NCBI RefSeq assembly: GCF_000298215.1
Contig: NZ_BAHD01000015.1
Location: 52,512-116,511, forward strand
From: Kineosphaera limosa NBRC 100340
GTDB lineage: Bacteria; Actinomycetota; Actinomycetes; Actinomycetales; Dermatophilaceae
Direction: 5' to 3'
DNA: 64,000 nucleotides
Shown: positions 42,879-52,590 of the stretch, piece after piece
How positions within the stretch are numbered: position 1 is the first letter of the stretch
Layout of the letters: every line of letters begins with the position of its first letter
Notes under the pieces: model-generated
Told to the model about the DNA's origin: nothing
Seen by the model: the letters and a program-made list of their open reading frames with translations, nothing else
Databases searched by the model: none
Made by a program: the position numbers and the translations under genes

Positions 42879-43270
42879 ACCCGGCGCCGCAGCAGAGGCC
42901 TGGGACCCGGCTGTCCGCGACGGTGCTGGGTGCCCGGGACCCGCGGGCTTTGGGCGCCTTCTACGCTCGCCTGTTGGGGTGGCGGGTCATTGAGGATCAG
43001 CCCGGCTGGGTGATGGTGCGCCCGGAGGGCGGAGGAGCTGGCCTGTCCTTCCAGCACGAGCCGGAACTCGTCCCGCCGACGTGGCCTGCGCAGCCCGGTC
43101 AGCAGCAGGTGCACGCGCATCTGGACATCGCCGTGGCCGACCTGGACCACGGCGTCGCCTGGGCCGTGGCCGTCGGCGCCCGAGAGGCGGACTACCAGCC
43201 GCAGCAGAATGTGCGGGTCATGGTGGATCCCGAGGGGCACCTCTTCGACGTGTTCGTCGGGCCGGTCTGA
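42875..43270 (+). CDS. VOC family protein
   Basis: 131 residues. Two beta-alpha-beta-beta-beta modules: SATVLGARDPRALGAFYARLLGW ... GAGLSFQHEPELVPPTWP and QVHAHLDIAVADLDHGVAWAVAVGA ... VMVDPEGHLFDVFVG. The Glyoxalase_6 subgroup common in actinobacteria. ATG overlaps the stop of the epimerase. Confidence 0.88.
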   Translation: MNPAPQQRPGTRLSATVLGARDPRALGAFYARLLGWRVIEDQPGWVMVRPEGGGAGLSFQHEPELVPPTWPAQPGQQQVHAHLDIAVADLDHGVAWAVAVGAREADYQPQQNVRVMVDPEGHLFDVFVGPV

Positions 43271-43474
43271 CCGGGCTGTCCCCTGGCCGGTAGCCCTCGG
43301 TGACGGGCGCTCTCGGTCATGCCGTCGCCAGGGAATGTGCCGTAATGAGAATCCCGCGCTTGGAATGGCTCCGGGCTGGGCGGGGCTGCTCGACTCGCGC
43401 CCCGCGGACCTCACGCCTATGCTCGATCACACAGAAATGTTGGCATAGTAGCCAGGCGTGACCCGGAGGTCATC

Positions 43475-43837
43475 ATGGGCAAGGCAGCGATCAGCCTGAC
43501 GACAGGACTCGAGGACAGCGAGCGCGTCACCGTCGCTCTGCTCGTCGCCGTCGGGGCGGCGGAGTCGGGGCGCCCGACATTGGTGTTCCTCACCAAGGAG
43601 GCCGTGCGGCTGGCCGTCGCCGGTTTCGCCCGCGCGGTCGCCTGCGACGGCTGCCCGCCGCTAGACGCGCTCATGTCGCGCTACGCCGCGGCCGGCGGCA
43701 CCTTCATCGTCTGCGGCGTCTGCGTCGACGCCAAGGGTCTGGACCCCGAGTCCTTCGTCGACAACGCGCGCAAGGGCGGCACGGTGCAACTGTGGGAGTG
43801 GATCGGCGACGAGGGCGCCACGACCTTCAGCTACTGA
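43475..43837 (+). CDS. DsrE/DsrF-like family protein
   Basis: 120 residues, ATG with GGAGG upstream. AAISLTTGLEDSERVTVALLVAVGAAESGRPTLVFLTKEAVRLA is the DsrE fold; Cys residues at CDGCPP and CGVC could take part in sulfur relay or thiol chemistry. A CTATGC/GCATAG dyad occurs about 40 bases upstream. Partner proteins are not adjacent. Confidence 0.82.
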   Translation: MGKAAISLTTGLEDSERVTVALLVAVGAAESGRPTLVFLTKEAVRLAVAGFARAVACDGCPPLDALMSRYAAAGGTFIVCGVCVDAKGLDPESFVDNARKGGTVQLWEWIGDEGATTFSY

Positions 43838-43895
43838 GCCACCGGACGGCGTTCGTGGGGCGGCGAACACGGGCGCCGCTGGGCACACTGACAAG

Positions 43896-44780
43896 GTGAG
43901 CGAGCCGCGGCAGGAGTTCGTGGTCGGCGACGCGACCCGGCTGCCGGGCGGGGTGCGCCTCGTCGGCTACGCCTCGAGCGGGCAGACGCAGGGAGTGCAC
44001 CTCGGGGTGCCGAGCGCGACGCTCACCGTCATCCTCAGCCTCGACGGGCCCGTGAGGGTCGCTGACACCGCGGAAGAGCTGAGCGCGGGACGGGCCCTCG
44101 GCCTCGACGTGCTCGTCGCCGGGCTGCAGGAGCAGGCGACCCATGTCGTGCGGCCCAGCCACGAGGCGGGCGTGCAGATCGCGCTCGACCCCCTCGCCGC
44201 CCGCGCCCTCTTCGGCGTGCCCGCGGGGCAGATCTCGGCGTCGATGACGCAGGCGTTCGATCCCGGCGCCTGGGGCGGCCGGCTGTGGCAGCGCGTCGGG
44301 GAGACGCCCACGTGGGAGGGGAGATTCGACGCGATCACCGAGGCGTTCGAAGGGCGCCTGGCCCGCGCCGACCGGGCGGTCGGAGTCGCCCGTGGCGGGC
44401 CGCGCCGGGAGATCGCGGGCGCGTGGCGGCTACTCACGGCCCGGCGCGGCGCGATCAGCATGGACACGCTCGCGGCGCACGCGGCCCTGTCACCCCGCCA
44501 GTTCCGCGACGCGTTCCGCGCCGAGTTCGGCGTGGGCCCCAAGGCCGCCGCCCGACTCCTGCGCTTCGAACACGCGACGACCCGGCTCGCCGCCGCCGTC
44601 CGAGCCCGCCGCACCCCCAGCCTGGCCGGAGTCGCCGCCGACTGCGGCTACGCCGACCAATCACACCTCTCCCGTGAGTTCCGCGGCTTCCTCGGAGTGC
44701 CACCCAGCGTGTGGCTCGAGCAGGAGCGCCGAAACATCCAAGTCGGCGGCCACCTCTCTCGCGAAGACTGGACCTCATGA
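43896..44780 (+). CDS. AraC family transcriptional regulator
   Basis: 294 residues, GTG start. The C-terminal double HTH is clear (RGAISMDTLAAHAALSPRQFRDAFRAEFGVGPKAAARLLRFEHA, ADCGYADQSHLSREFRGFLGVPPSVWL, about 195-280). The N-terminal part is a cupin-like sensor. Overlaps the VOC gene at 44777 by four bases, so the regulator and a small VOC protein are made together. Confidence 0.9.
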   Translation: MSEPRQEFVVGDATRLPGGVRLVGYASSGQTQGVHLGVPSATLTVILSLDGPVRVADTAEELSAGRALGLDVLVAGLQEQATHVVRPSHEAGVQIALDPLAARALFGVPAGQISASMTQAFDPGAWGGRLWQRVGETPTWEGRFDAITEAFEGRLARADRAVGVARGGPRREIAGAWRLLTARRGAISMDTLAAHAALSPRQFRDAFRAEFGVGPKAAARLLRFEHATTRLAAAVRARRTPSLAGVAADCGYADQSHLSREFRGFLGVPPSVWLEQERRNIQVGGHLSREDWTS

Positions 44781-45196
44781 ACAGCACCCAGCCCAGCCAC
44801 ACCCGCGTCTACCCGGCCTTCCAGGCCCACGACCCTCAAGCGCTCTTGACCTTCCTCGTCGACGCGCTCGGCTTCGTCGAGAACGTCGCCTACCGCGATG
44901 GGGAGGGAGAGGGAGCGGAGATCGTGCACGCCCAGCTCGACTGGCCGGGCGGCGGAGGCATCATGTTCGGCTCGTACAAGCCGGACAACCCGTGGTGCCG
45001 CGAGCCCGGCACAGCCGGCGTCTACCTCGTCACCGACGATCTCGACACCGTCTACGCCCGGGCGCAGGCCGCCGGCGCCGACATCATCCGCCCGCTGGAG
45101 GACACGGACTACGGCTCCCGCGAATTCGGCCTCCGCGACCCCGAGGGCAACCTCTGGTCCATCGGCACCTACGCCGGCGAACCCCACCAAGCCTGA
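44777..45196 (+). CDS. VOC family protein
   Basis: 139 residues. HTRVYPAFQAHDPQALLTFLVDALGF, VYLVTDDLDTVYARAQAAGADIIRP and FGLRDPEGNLWSIGTYAG form the two modules of a glyoxalase/bleomycin-resistance-type protein. Coupled to the AraC gene. Confidence 0.9.
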   Translation: MNSTQPSHTRVYPAFQAHDPQALLTFLVDALGFVENVAYRDGEGEGAEIVHAQLDWPGGGGIMFGSYKPDNPWCREPGTAGVYLVTDDLDTVYARAQAAGADIIRPLEDTDYGSREFGLRDPEGNLWSIGTYAGEPHQA

Positions 45197-45228
45197 CCCG
45201 CACCACCAGCCTGGGAGCGCCGGGCTCG

Positions 45229-45543
45229 TCAGTGGGTCAGCTTGAGGCCGATGACGCAGCCGACGATCCCGAGAATGAGCAGCACCTTGAGCAGCGAGGC
45301 CGGCTCGTCGCCGACGGCCATGGAGAAGGCGACCGTCAGGCTCGCGCCGATCCCGACCCACACGGCGTAGGCCGTGCCGGTGGGCAGCGTGCGCATCGCG
45401 TAGGCCAGGCCGGCCATCGACGCGGCGAGCGCGACGCCGAAGACGACGGTCGGGGTGAGGCGAGTGAAACCCTCCGACCGGCCGAGCGACACGGCCCAGA
45501 CGGCCTCGAGTACGCCGCTGATGACAAGAACGATCCACGCCAT
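45229..45543 (-). CDS. gdx: guanidinium exporter, SMR family (Gdx/SugE)
   Basis: 104 residues, four helices. ISGVLEAVWAVSLGRSEGFTRLTPTVV carries the essential Glu of the first helix (residue 13) and the SEGFTRL segment typical of the Gdx/SugE branch of small multidrug resistance transporters. AYAVWVGIGA is the conserved third-helix motif. The family exports guanidinium in exchange for protons. A guanidine-III riboswitch ends 16 bases before the ATG and supports this assignment. Confidence 0.92.
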   Translation of the reverse strand: MAWIVLVISGVLEAVWAVSLGRSEGFTRLTPTVVFGVALAASMAGLAYAMRTLPTGTAYAVWVGIGASLTVAFSMAVGDEPASLLKVLLILGIVGCVIGLKLTH

Positions 45544-45558
45544 GGTGACTCCCAAGGT

Positions 45559-45599
45559 CGCCGTCTTGTCGCTGACCGGGTACGGCGCCGCTCGTCCGG
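45559..45599 (-). promoter_or_regulatory. guanidine-III (ykkC-III) riboswitch
   Basis: The transcript reads CCGGACGAG, CGGCGCCGTACCCGGTCAG and CGACAAGACGGCG in order. This is nearly the known guanidine-III aptamer: a pseudoknot formed by CGCCGUACCCGG and ACAAGACGGCG, with the ACGA-type loop. The GGGAG ribosome site and ATG of gdx follow immediately, so ligand binding probably acts on translation. The match is to my memory of the Thermobifida aptamer; a covariance-model search would settle it. Confidence 0.9.
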
Positions 45600-45842
45600 G
45601 AGCCCGACGGGGCTCTGGCCCAAGCCTCCCACCGCATCCGGGCCGCGCCCAAACCCCCGCCGACATGCACAGTTCCCGGCGACATGCAGAGCGATTTCTC
45701 GCAAGTTCGCCCGAAAGTATGACTCTCGGGAAATGTGGGCGGGGGTGGGCTCAGCGGCTCTGCGAGGTGGTCGTATAGGGACCATGGACAGCGCACGTGC
45801 GTCGGAGCACCTGCGGCTGACCCCGGTTCGGAGGTAACGACA

Positions 45843-47581
45843 ATGCACCGTCGCCCACGCCTGCTCGGCGCAGCCATCGCGGTCGCGCTCGCCTGCACCG
45901 CCGCGCCGCTGGCCCCGACCGGGGCCTGGGCGCACAGCCAGGCGGCCGCCGGGACAACGCTCTCGTCCGCCGATCCCACACCATCCCCCTCGCCGACCAC
46001 GCCCCAGGCCGAACCAGAACCCGGGCCGCGTGCCCCGGGCAACCGGCCGATCCCGGCTCCGAAGGTGACCGGCGACCATCTGGTGGCCGTCAGCGACTTC
46101 GACCTGGGCAACCTCGACCTGCCGGGCGGCTATCGCGCCCCGGTCCGCGGCGTGCTGGCGCTGCCCAAGCCGGGCATGGTCCGCGGCAAGGTGCCGCTCG
46201 TGCTGATCGGGCACCTGCGTAGCCCCGCGTGCTCCAACGACGCCGAGGAGTTCCCCTGCCCCGCGGGGCGACCTCGCGACGCTACGACCGCGGCATGCAG
46301 TGGCTGGCAGACCAGCTGGCCCGGCGCGGCTACGCAGTCCTGGTGCCCGACCTCGCCCCCGTCTACATCCCGGCCAGTACGTCAAAGCCGTATAGCCAGG
46401 AGGCCGCGGTGCAGGCGGTCTTCGAGCGCATGATGACCGCGATCACGGCCGGCGGCGGTGCCCTAGGGGTCGACGCCAAGGCCGTCGACGCGAGCCGACC
46501 GGCGCTCATCGCCCACTCCCGGTCTGGGCTCGTCGGCGACCGGATGGCCCGCGCGTGGGCCGGGGGCACCCACCCGATCTCCACGATTCTGGCCTACGGA
46601 CCGACCTACGACCTGGCCCGCAGCAGCCCGTCGGGCCGCTGGGGCCCACCGCATCCCGACGTGCCGTACCTGTCGATCATGGGCGACCACGACCAAGACA
46701 CCGGCACCGACAGCGCGGAGTTCCTCGCCTACTGGATCACCGCACCGCGGCGCAGCGCCGCCATGGTGCTGACCGTTCCCGGCTACGGGCACAACTACCT
46801 GAACCGGGCGCTCAGCGCGGCCAAGATCGACGACCGCACCGACTGCGAACGCGGCTGTCCCACGGCCGCGGAGCACGAGCGCATGTTCGGCGAGGTCGCC
46901 GGCTCATGGCTCGACACGACGGTGCGGGGCCGCGCCTCCGCCTGGCCGATCCGCGCAGATCAGGCGTTGCCGAGCCGGATCCTGGGGCTGCCGGGCCGCT
47001 TCCTGGCGGTCAGCAACGCTCCCGGCCGGGTGAGCCTGCTCGCCGGCAGCCGCGCCGAACGACCGGTCGTCAGCCGCGGCGTCACCTCCACGGTGTGCAA
47101 TTTCCGCCCGCCGATGCAGCCCAGCGACGTCGGGTCGGGCTACTGCCCCGAGGCCGACCTCGGGACCGTGATGACCTACGAGATGCCGTTGCGCCGGCTG
47201 GAGTTCAAGCGGTCGGGCACCGCGCGGTGGGCCGTCCCCGCAGCAGCCGCCAACGCTGACAGCGTGCGCCTGCAGATCAGCCCTACGGGGGACCGCGGGA
47301 AGACGAACCCCGGCACACCGCTGCGACTCGTCGTGCGCGACACCCGGGGCGCCGCCTTCGCGATGAACCTCAATCCACGCCATCCCGCGCTGGCCAACCG
47401 GGCGACGGCGAACACCAACGGCAGCTACCAGGTGGGCACCCTGCAGGTCACGCTCGATCGGGTGCGTGGCTGGCAGCGACCGGGCACACCGCGGCGTCTG
47501 GCGTCGGTGCAACTGGAGGCCGGTGCCGGTTCGGCTATCGTCCTGCGCTCGATCGACATCGTCCCGCGCGCGACGCGCTGA
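45843..47581 (+). pseudogene. secreted alpha/beta hydrolase-like gene with a -1 frame break
   Basis: ATG 45843 (GGAGG upstream) opens a signal peptide (LLGAAIAVALACTAAPLAP) and a Pro-rich linker. The frame is normal to EEFPCPAG, then continues in another frame as GATSRRYDRGMQWLADQLARRGYAVLVPD at about 46265. Adding one G to the four-G run at 46265-46268 restores one protein of about 579 residues with AHSRSG (nucleophile Ser), Asp (IMGDHD) and His (VPGYGHN). Either a recent loss, a phase-variable run or a sequencing error. Enzyme class otherwise unknown. Confidence 0.75.
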
Positions 47582-47628
47582 GGGCAGGCCGGGGGCGTCG
47601 GCGGTCAGGCTCTGCCGGCCCCCAGCCC

Positions 47629-48516
47629 TCAGGACCGCGGAGTCTGCTTGACGATCCAGTTGAGCTGCTGGGCGAAAACCGGCCGCCAGTAGTCGAAGTC
47701 GTGCGCGCCGGCCGTCCAGGAGGTGCTCGCGTGCGGCACGAGGCGGGCCATCGAGCGGTTGACGTCGAGGAGGGAGTCGCCGGTGCCGCACACGATCCGC
47801 GTCGGGATGCCGCGCAGCCGGGCGGCCTGGCGGCGAACGGCGCTCTGGGCGTGAGCTTCGACGCCGGACTTGCCGCCCTGCCACACTGCGGCCGACATGG
47901 GCGCGACAGCGAAGACCCGCTTGGAGCCCACCCGTTGGGCGATGAGCATGGCACCCGTGCCGCCCATCGAATACCCGCTCAGCGCATAGCGATCGACCGG
48001 CAGTCCGCGCGTGCGCAGGGCGTTGACCAGGTCGCCGGTGACCATCCGCCCGGTGTCGACGTTGCCGTGGTTGGTCCAGAAGTGGTCGCCGCCGTCGACC
48101 GTGACGATAGCCATGCCGGTGCGCCGCGCCTGCGCCCGCAGATCGAGCCCGTCGAAGGCCTTATCGCCGTAGTCCGACATGCCGTGCAGCACGATCACCG
48201 TGCCCTTGGGCACACCCACCGGCACGGCGGCGCGCCAGTGCACCGTGCGGCCCGGCCAGTAGCGGGACGTGAAGCTGCCGTGCTGAGTCTTGCCGCGGAA
48301 GGCCTTACGAGCGGTGGCCGCCGTCGGCGCGCTCGCCGAGGCGGCGGCAGCGGTGCTGGTGGCCGCGGTGCTGGTGGCCGCGGTGGTGGTGGCCGCGCTG
48401 GCGGCGGAGCGGGTGGGTGCCGGAGCCGCCGAAGCGGGGGTGGCCGACACGAGAGAACCGACGGAGAGGAGCGCCGCGGTGAGGGTGGCCGCGAGGGGGC
48501 GCAGAGGCGCTGGCAT
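47629..48516 (-). CDS. secreted alpha/beta hydrolase (esterase)
   Basis: 295 residues from ATG 48516. Signal peptide (PLAATLTAALLSVGSLVSATPASA), then an Ala/Thr/Ser-rich stretch to about 70. Core: VIVLHGMSDYGDKA, nucleophile Ser in SGYSMGGTGAMLIA (about 190), Asp in GTGDSLLD, His in GAHDFDYW. Lipase/esterase family resembling polyhydroxybutyrate-depolymerase-type esterases. No ribosome site is visible at this ATG. Convergent with the frameshifted hydrolase. Confidence 0.8.
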   Translation of the reverse strand: MPAPLRPLAATLTAALLSVGSLVSATPASAAPAPTRSAASAATTTAATSTAATSTAAAASASAPTAATARKAFRGKTQHGSFTSRYWPGRTVHWRAAVPVGVPKGTVIVLHGMSDYGDKAFDGLDLRAQARRTGMAIVTVDGGDHFWTNHGNVDTGRMVTGDLVNALRTRGLPVDRYALSGYSMGGTGAMLIAQRVGSKRVFAVAPMSAAVWQGGKSGVEAHAQSAVRRQAARLRGIPTRIVCGTGDSLLDVNRSMARLVPHASTSWTAGAHDFDYWRPVFAQQLNWIVKQTPRS

Positions 48517-48636
48517 GGCCGGAATCTTAGGAGAGAGAACCGAACTCGCCGCGCCATTGTTCACACTGTGGCCAGTGCGCGGTCGCTGCGTGGCCCGTCG
48601 GTCAACGTGGCAGTCCAGCAGGAGCACCCGCGTCGG

Positions 48637-49107
48637 TCACTCGCCGGTGCCTTCGATGTCGACGAGACGGTCGAGCAACGGCACCTGCCCTGCGACAAGG
48701 CGGCCGCGGGCCACCTCCGACGTCATCCATTCCGCGCGATCGACCTCGCCGAAGCGAATCTGTCGCCCCGAGCCGCGCGGCCACTCCATCTCGACCTGAT
48801 TGCTGGCCACGAACGCGAGCTCGGGGGCGCAGACGGTGAAGGCGCGCACGACTTTGCCGCCCTTCTGTCGAATCTCGCCGAGGTCGCGCCATGGCCCGGT
48901 CGGCGCGGGGCAGCCGATCTCCTCAGCGAATTCGCGCGCTGCCGCGACGCGCTCGTCTTCGCCCGCCTCGACCTCACCCTTGACGATGCTCCAGGCGCGC
49001 GCGTCCTTACGCGCCCAGAATGGGCCGCCCATGTGCGCGATGAACACCTCCAACTCGCCGTCCGCGGAACGGCGGAAGGGCAGGAGCCCGGCGCTGCGCA
49101 TCGTCAT
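48637..49107 (-). CDS. Nudix hydrolase
   Basis: 156 residues. The Nudix box fits GX5EX7REUXEEXGU exactly (GEVEAGEDERVAAAREFAEEIG, about 44-65). The N-terminus SAGLLPFRRSADGELEVFIAHMGGPFW is that of the small Nudix group (Ap4A-like NUDIX, DR1168-like). It cleaves a nucleoside diphosphate linked to another moiety; substrate not predictable. Confidence 0.92.
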   Translation of the reverse strand: MTMRSAGLLPFRRSADGELEVFIAHMGGPFWARKDARAWSIVKGEVEAGEDERVAAAREFAEEIGCPAPTGPWRDLGEIRQKGGKVVRAFTVCAPELAFVASNQVEMEWPRGSGRQIRFGEVDRAEWMTSEVARGRLVAGQVPLLDRLVDIEGTGE

Positions 49108-49151
49108 TCCGGCATTCTCCCGCCTGACCGCGGCTCTGGCCCCGGCCCCCG

Positions 49152-50780
49152 TTAAGCGTCGAGGTGGGTGGGCGCGAACATCCGCAGGAGAGTGGGGACG
49201 ACGACGACGTTCGGGCCGGTGGCGGCGAGCGCGTCGCGCAGGGCCTCCTCGACGTCCTCGGGGGCGACCGTGACGGCCGGGATGCCGAAGGTTGCGGCGA
49301 GGGCGGCGAAGTCGGGGCGGGTCAGCTCGGTGTGCGTGGCCGCGCCGAAGGCGTCCTGCATGTATTCGCGCAGGATGCCGTAGCCGCCGTCGTCGACGAT
49401 GAGCCAGGTCACCGCCGCGTCGTGCTGACGGGCCGTGGCGAGTTCGGCGATCGAGTACATCGCCGATCCGTCTCCGGCTACCGCCAGCACCCGCTCCGGG
49501 CGACCTTGGTCACGCAGGCCGAGGGAGCCGCCGATCGCCGCCGGATAGGCGAAGCCCAGCCCGCCGGCGCCTTGCCCGGAGTGGAACTCGCCGCCGCGGG
49601 AGTCCCAGCAGCTCCAGGCCCAGTACGCCGCGATCGTCATGTCCCAGAAGGTCTGCATGTCGTCGGGGACGGCGGCGCGGATCCGGTCGAGGAAGGCTCG
49701 CTCGTGGCGCAGGTCCTGGGCGTCGAGTCGGGCCTCGACCTGGGCCAGCGTCTGCGCGGCCAGGGCCTGCCCGGCGGAGTTCGGGCGATCCGACGGCAGC
49801 AGCGATGCAAGCGCCCGCAAGAACTCCCCGGCGTCGGCGCGAATGCCAAGAACAGTGTGGTTCGAGCCGAGCACGCGCTCGTCCGCGTCGACCTGCACCA
49901 CCCGGCCTCGCGGAGCCAGCGTGAAGTAGTTCGACGTCACCTGACCCAGGGCCGAGCCGAGCACGAGGAGCACGTCCGCCTCCTCGAGCACGCGCGTGAC
50001 GTGCCGGTCTTCCACCCACGACTGCAGCGACAGCGGATGCGTCCACGGAAATGCCCCGTGCCCGCCGGGCGAGCACGCGACGGGCGCCCCGAGCGCCTCG
50101 GCAACACCGATCAAGGCCGCCTCCGCTCCCGCGCGGCGCACTCCGCCGCCGGCGACGATGGCCACCCGGTCGGCGCCGGTCAGCAGGCGCGCGGCCTCGG
50201 CGACGAGCTCCGGGGCTGGCTCAACCGGTCGAGCGACGAGAGCCGGCGTCGACGCCGGCACCTCGACCTCCTCCAGGAGCACGTCTTGCGGCACCTCGAC
50301 CCACACCGGCCCGGCCGGCGCGGTCACGGCCTGCGCCCATGCGTCGGCGATCGCCGGGGCGATGCTGGAGGCGTCGAACACCGTGCGCTGCCACTTGGTC
50401 ACCTGCGCAGCCGCCGCGCGCTGCTCGTCGAGCTGATGCAGCATTCCCTTGCGCCGGCCACCGAGGCCGGCTCGCGGGATCTGGCTCGAGACGACGACGA
50501 TCGGCACGCCCGTCGCGTACGCCTCCTCCAGCCCGGCCAGGGCCGTCAGCGCACCGGGCCCGGTCGAGAGGAAGAGCACGGCCACCTTGCCGGTCGCCCG
50601 CGCGAAGCCGTCGGCCGCGAAGGCCGCGTTGTTCTCCACTCGTGACGACACGAAGGACAGCTCCGAACGTGACAGCGCATCGAACAGCCCGAGAGCGTGC
50701 TGCCCGGGAATCCCGAAGACCGTGCCGGCGCCCAGCGCGGTGAGCGTCTCGACGACCAGGTCGCCACCGTTGCGCGCCAT
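49152..50780 (-). CDS. thiamine pyrophosphate-dependent enzyme (benzoylformate decarboxylase/ALS-like)
   Basis: 542 residues with the three TPP-enzyme domains: N-terminal PYR domain (VENNAAFAADGFARATGK with the conserved Glu), central domain and C-terminal PP domain (AVAGDGSAMYSIAELATARQH). DDGG stands where NN or NG usually ends the metal motif. Most like decarboxylases or acetolactate-synthase-type proteins of unknown substrate. It starts two bases after the ureohydrolase stop, so a shared pathway is likely. Confidence 0.85.
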   Translation of the reverse strand: MARNGGDLVVETLTALGAGTVFGIPGQHALGLFDALSRSELSFVSSRVENNAAFAADGFARATGKVAVLFLSTGPGALTALAGLEEAYATGVPIVVVSSQIPRAGLGGRRKGMLHQLDEQRAAAAQVTKWQRTVFDASSIAPAIADAWAQAVTAPAGPVWVEVPQDVLLEEVEVPASTPALVARPVEPAPELVAEAARLLTGADRVAIVAGGGVRRAGAEAALIGVAEALGAPVACSPGGHGAFPWTHPLSLQSWVEDRHVTRVLEEADVLLVLGSALGQVTSNYFTLAPRGRVVQVDADERVLGSNHTVLGIRADAGEFLRALASLLPSDRPNSAGQALAAQTLAQVEARLDAQDLRHERAFLDRIRAAVPDDMQTFWDMTIAAYWAWSCWDSRGGEFHSGQGAGGLGFAYPAAIGGSLGLRDQGRPERVLAVAGDGSAMYSIAELATARQHDAAVTWLIVDDGGYGILREYMQDAFGAATHTELTRPDFAALAATFGIPAVTVAPEDVEEALRDALAATGPNVVVVPTLLRMFAPTHLDA

Positions 50781-50782
50781 GC

Positions 50783-51823
50783 TCAGTCCTTTCCGTACGT
50801 CGGGCGGCTGTGGCCATAGACCGGTCCGCCGGGTTCGGAGCCTCCACCGAGCGCGAGCAGGCTGATGAGGTCGTAGACGACGTGAGCTGCGGCAACACCG
50901 GTGAGCTCGGCGTGGTCGTAGGCGGGCGCGACCTCGACGACATCGGCACCCACGAGGTTCAGGCCCCGCAGCCCGCGCAGGATCTCCAACAGTTCGCGGC
51001 TCGTCATACCGCCCGCCTCCGGGGTTCCGGTGCCCGGCGCGTGGGCCGGGTCGAGCACGTCGATGTCGATCGAGACGTAGAGGGGGCGCTGCCCGACCCG
51101 CTCGCGCAGCAGCGCGACGACGGCGTCGACCCCGAGGCGGTAGATGTCGGCGCTCGTGACGATCCCGAAGCCGAAACGCTCGTCGTCGTCGAGATCGGCG
51201 GTGCCGTACAGAGGCCCGCGGGTACCGACGTGGCTCAGCGCGTCGGTGTCGAGCAGCCCCTCCTCGAACGCGCGCCGGAAGGGGGTGCCGTGCGTGTACT
51301 CCGCGCCGAAGTACGTGTCCCAGGTGTCGAGGTGGGCATCGAAGTGCAGCAGCGCGACGGGCCCGTGCTGGTCGTGGGCGTTGCGCAGCAGCGGCAGGGC
51401 GATCGTGTGGTCGCCGCCGATGGCCACAAGCCGCGTGCCCCCCTGGGTCAGAGCAGCGGCGCCCGCGTGCACCGCCTCCATCGCAGCGACGATGTCGAAG
51501 GGGTTGGCGACGATATCTCCGGCGTCAGCGACCTGCACCTGCGCGAACGGTGAGACGCCCTGCGCCGGGTTGAACGGACGCAACAGCCGCGAGGATTCGC
51601 GCACGTGGTTCGGCCCGAAGCGCGCGCCGGGCCGATACGAGACGCCGGAGTCGAAGGGGATGCCGGCCACGACGACATCCGCGCGCTCGACCTCATCGAG
51701 GCGCGGCAGGCGGGCGAACGTGCCCAGCCCGGCCCAGCGCGGGGTCTGCGCGGCGTCGACCGGACCGACGTGGCCACCGTCGACGATCCGCGCCGGCGAG
51801 GAGGGGGGTGTGGGGCTGGTCAT
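50783..51823 (-). CDS. speB: agmatinase/guanidinobutyrase-type ureohydrolase
   Basis: 346 residues from ATG 51823, chosen because AAGGAG lies five bases upstream. Binuclear Mn site: [23 protein letters not shown] and [22 protein letters not shown] hold the conserved His and Asp residues. Cleaves urea from a guanidino compound such as agmatine or 4-guanidinobutyrate. In an operon with the TPP enzyme, 39 bases after the XRE-cupin gene. Confidence 0.9.
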   Translation of the reverse strand: MTSPTPPSSPARIVDGGHVGPVDAAQTPRWAGLGTFARLPRLDEVERADVVVAGIPFDSGVSYRPGARFGPNHVRESSRLLRPFNPAQGVSPFAQVQVADAGDIVANPFDIVAAMEAVHAGAAALTQGGTRLVAIGGDHTIALPLLRNAHDQHGPVALLHFDAHLDTWDTYFGAEYTHGTPFRRAFEEGLLDTDALSHVGTRGPLYGTADLDDDERFGFGIVTSADIYRLGVDAVVALLRERVGQRPLYVSIDIDVLDPAHAPGTGTPEAGGMTSRELLEILRGLRGLNLVGADVVEVAPAYDHAELTGVAAAHVVYDLISLLALGGGSEPGGPVYGHSRPTYGKD

Positions 51824-51862
51824 CTGCACTCCTTTGTGTGTGATGTGGTTGTCGGGGCGACG

Positions 51863-52435
51863 TCAGCCGGCGAGGGCCCACAGGACGACGGCGGGCTCAT
51901 CGGCGGGATTGTGCCAGCGGTGCGGAGACTGGCCGGGAAAGGTGAGGGTATCGCCGGCGTGCAACACGTACTCCGTGCCGTCGACCTCGAGCGCGAACTG
52001 TCCGGAGATGACGTGCACCGCTTCGAGGTCGGAGTCGACTCCGTAGGGTTCGGCCTCGCTGTGCCCACCGGGCGCCACGGTGGAGCGCAGGATCTGCAGC
52101 CGGCGTTCGTGCACCGGCGTGACCAGACGCTCCTCGATGCCGGTGCCGCCGAGGTCGACGGTCGGGGCGTCGGCGAGCCGCATGAGCTGCACGGGCGTGG
52201 TGGCGAAGACCTCGGCCACGTCGATGCGCAGCGCCTGGCACAGGAGCAGGAGGTTGGGGATCGAGGGCATCGTCAGGTCGCGTTCGACCCGGCTGATGTA
52301 GCCCTTGGAGACGCCGGTTGCCTCGGCGAGTTCTTCGACGGTGAGGCGCTGGTTCTGCCGGGCCAAGCGCAGGCGGATCCCGATGGCGGGCTCGGGGGCA
52401 CTCTGCTGCACGGGCAGCGACTTGATCGACTTCAC
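51863..52435 (-). CDS. XRE family regulator with C-terminal cupin
   Basis: 190 residues from GTG 52435, which has AGGAGG five bases upstream (GTG 52441 is too close to it). HTH RLRLARQNQRLTVEELAEATGVSKGYISRVERDLTMPSIPNL and a cupin (AVHVISGQFALEVDGTEYVLHAGDTLTFPGQSPHRW). PuuR-like regulators of amine catabolism share this layout. Upstream of the ureohydrolase operon and divergent from the sodium symporter across a palindrome. Confidence 0.9.
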   Translation of the reverse strand: MKSIKSLPVQQSAPEPAIGIRLRLARQNQRLTVEELAEATGVSKGYISRVERDLTMPSIPNLLLLCQALRIDVAEVFATTPVQLMRLADAPTVDLGGTGIEERLVTPVHERRLQILRSTVAPGGHSEAEPYGVDSDLEAVHVISGQFALEVDGTEYVLHAGDTLTFPGQSPHRWHNPADEPAVVLWALAG

Positions 52436-52524
52436 GGGCACCTCCTCGTGCGCGGCGGTCGCGGGCAGCCGTCGATCGACGCGGATCGACGGGGGTGGCC
52501 CCTTGCGTCGGTGATTACTCTAGT

Positions 52525-52538
52525 GCAACATTTGTTGC
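52525..52538. promoter_or_regulatory. palindromic operator GCAACA-TT-TGTTGC
   Basis: A perfect 6+6 inverted repeat in the 155-base region between the XRE-cupin gene and the divergent symporter, in a locally AT-rich stretch (GATTACTCTAGTG before it). Probably the regulator's binding site controlling both directions. Confidence 0.65.
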
Positions 52539-52590
52539 CTCACCACCTCCTCCTGCAGCGTCGCAGGCTCCACCGGGAAGGGCTGTTCGC

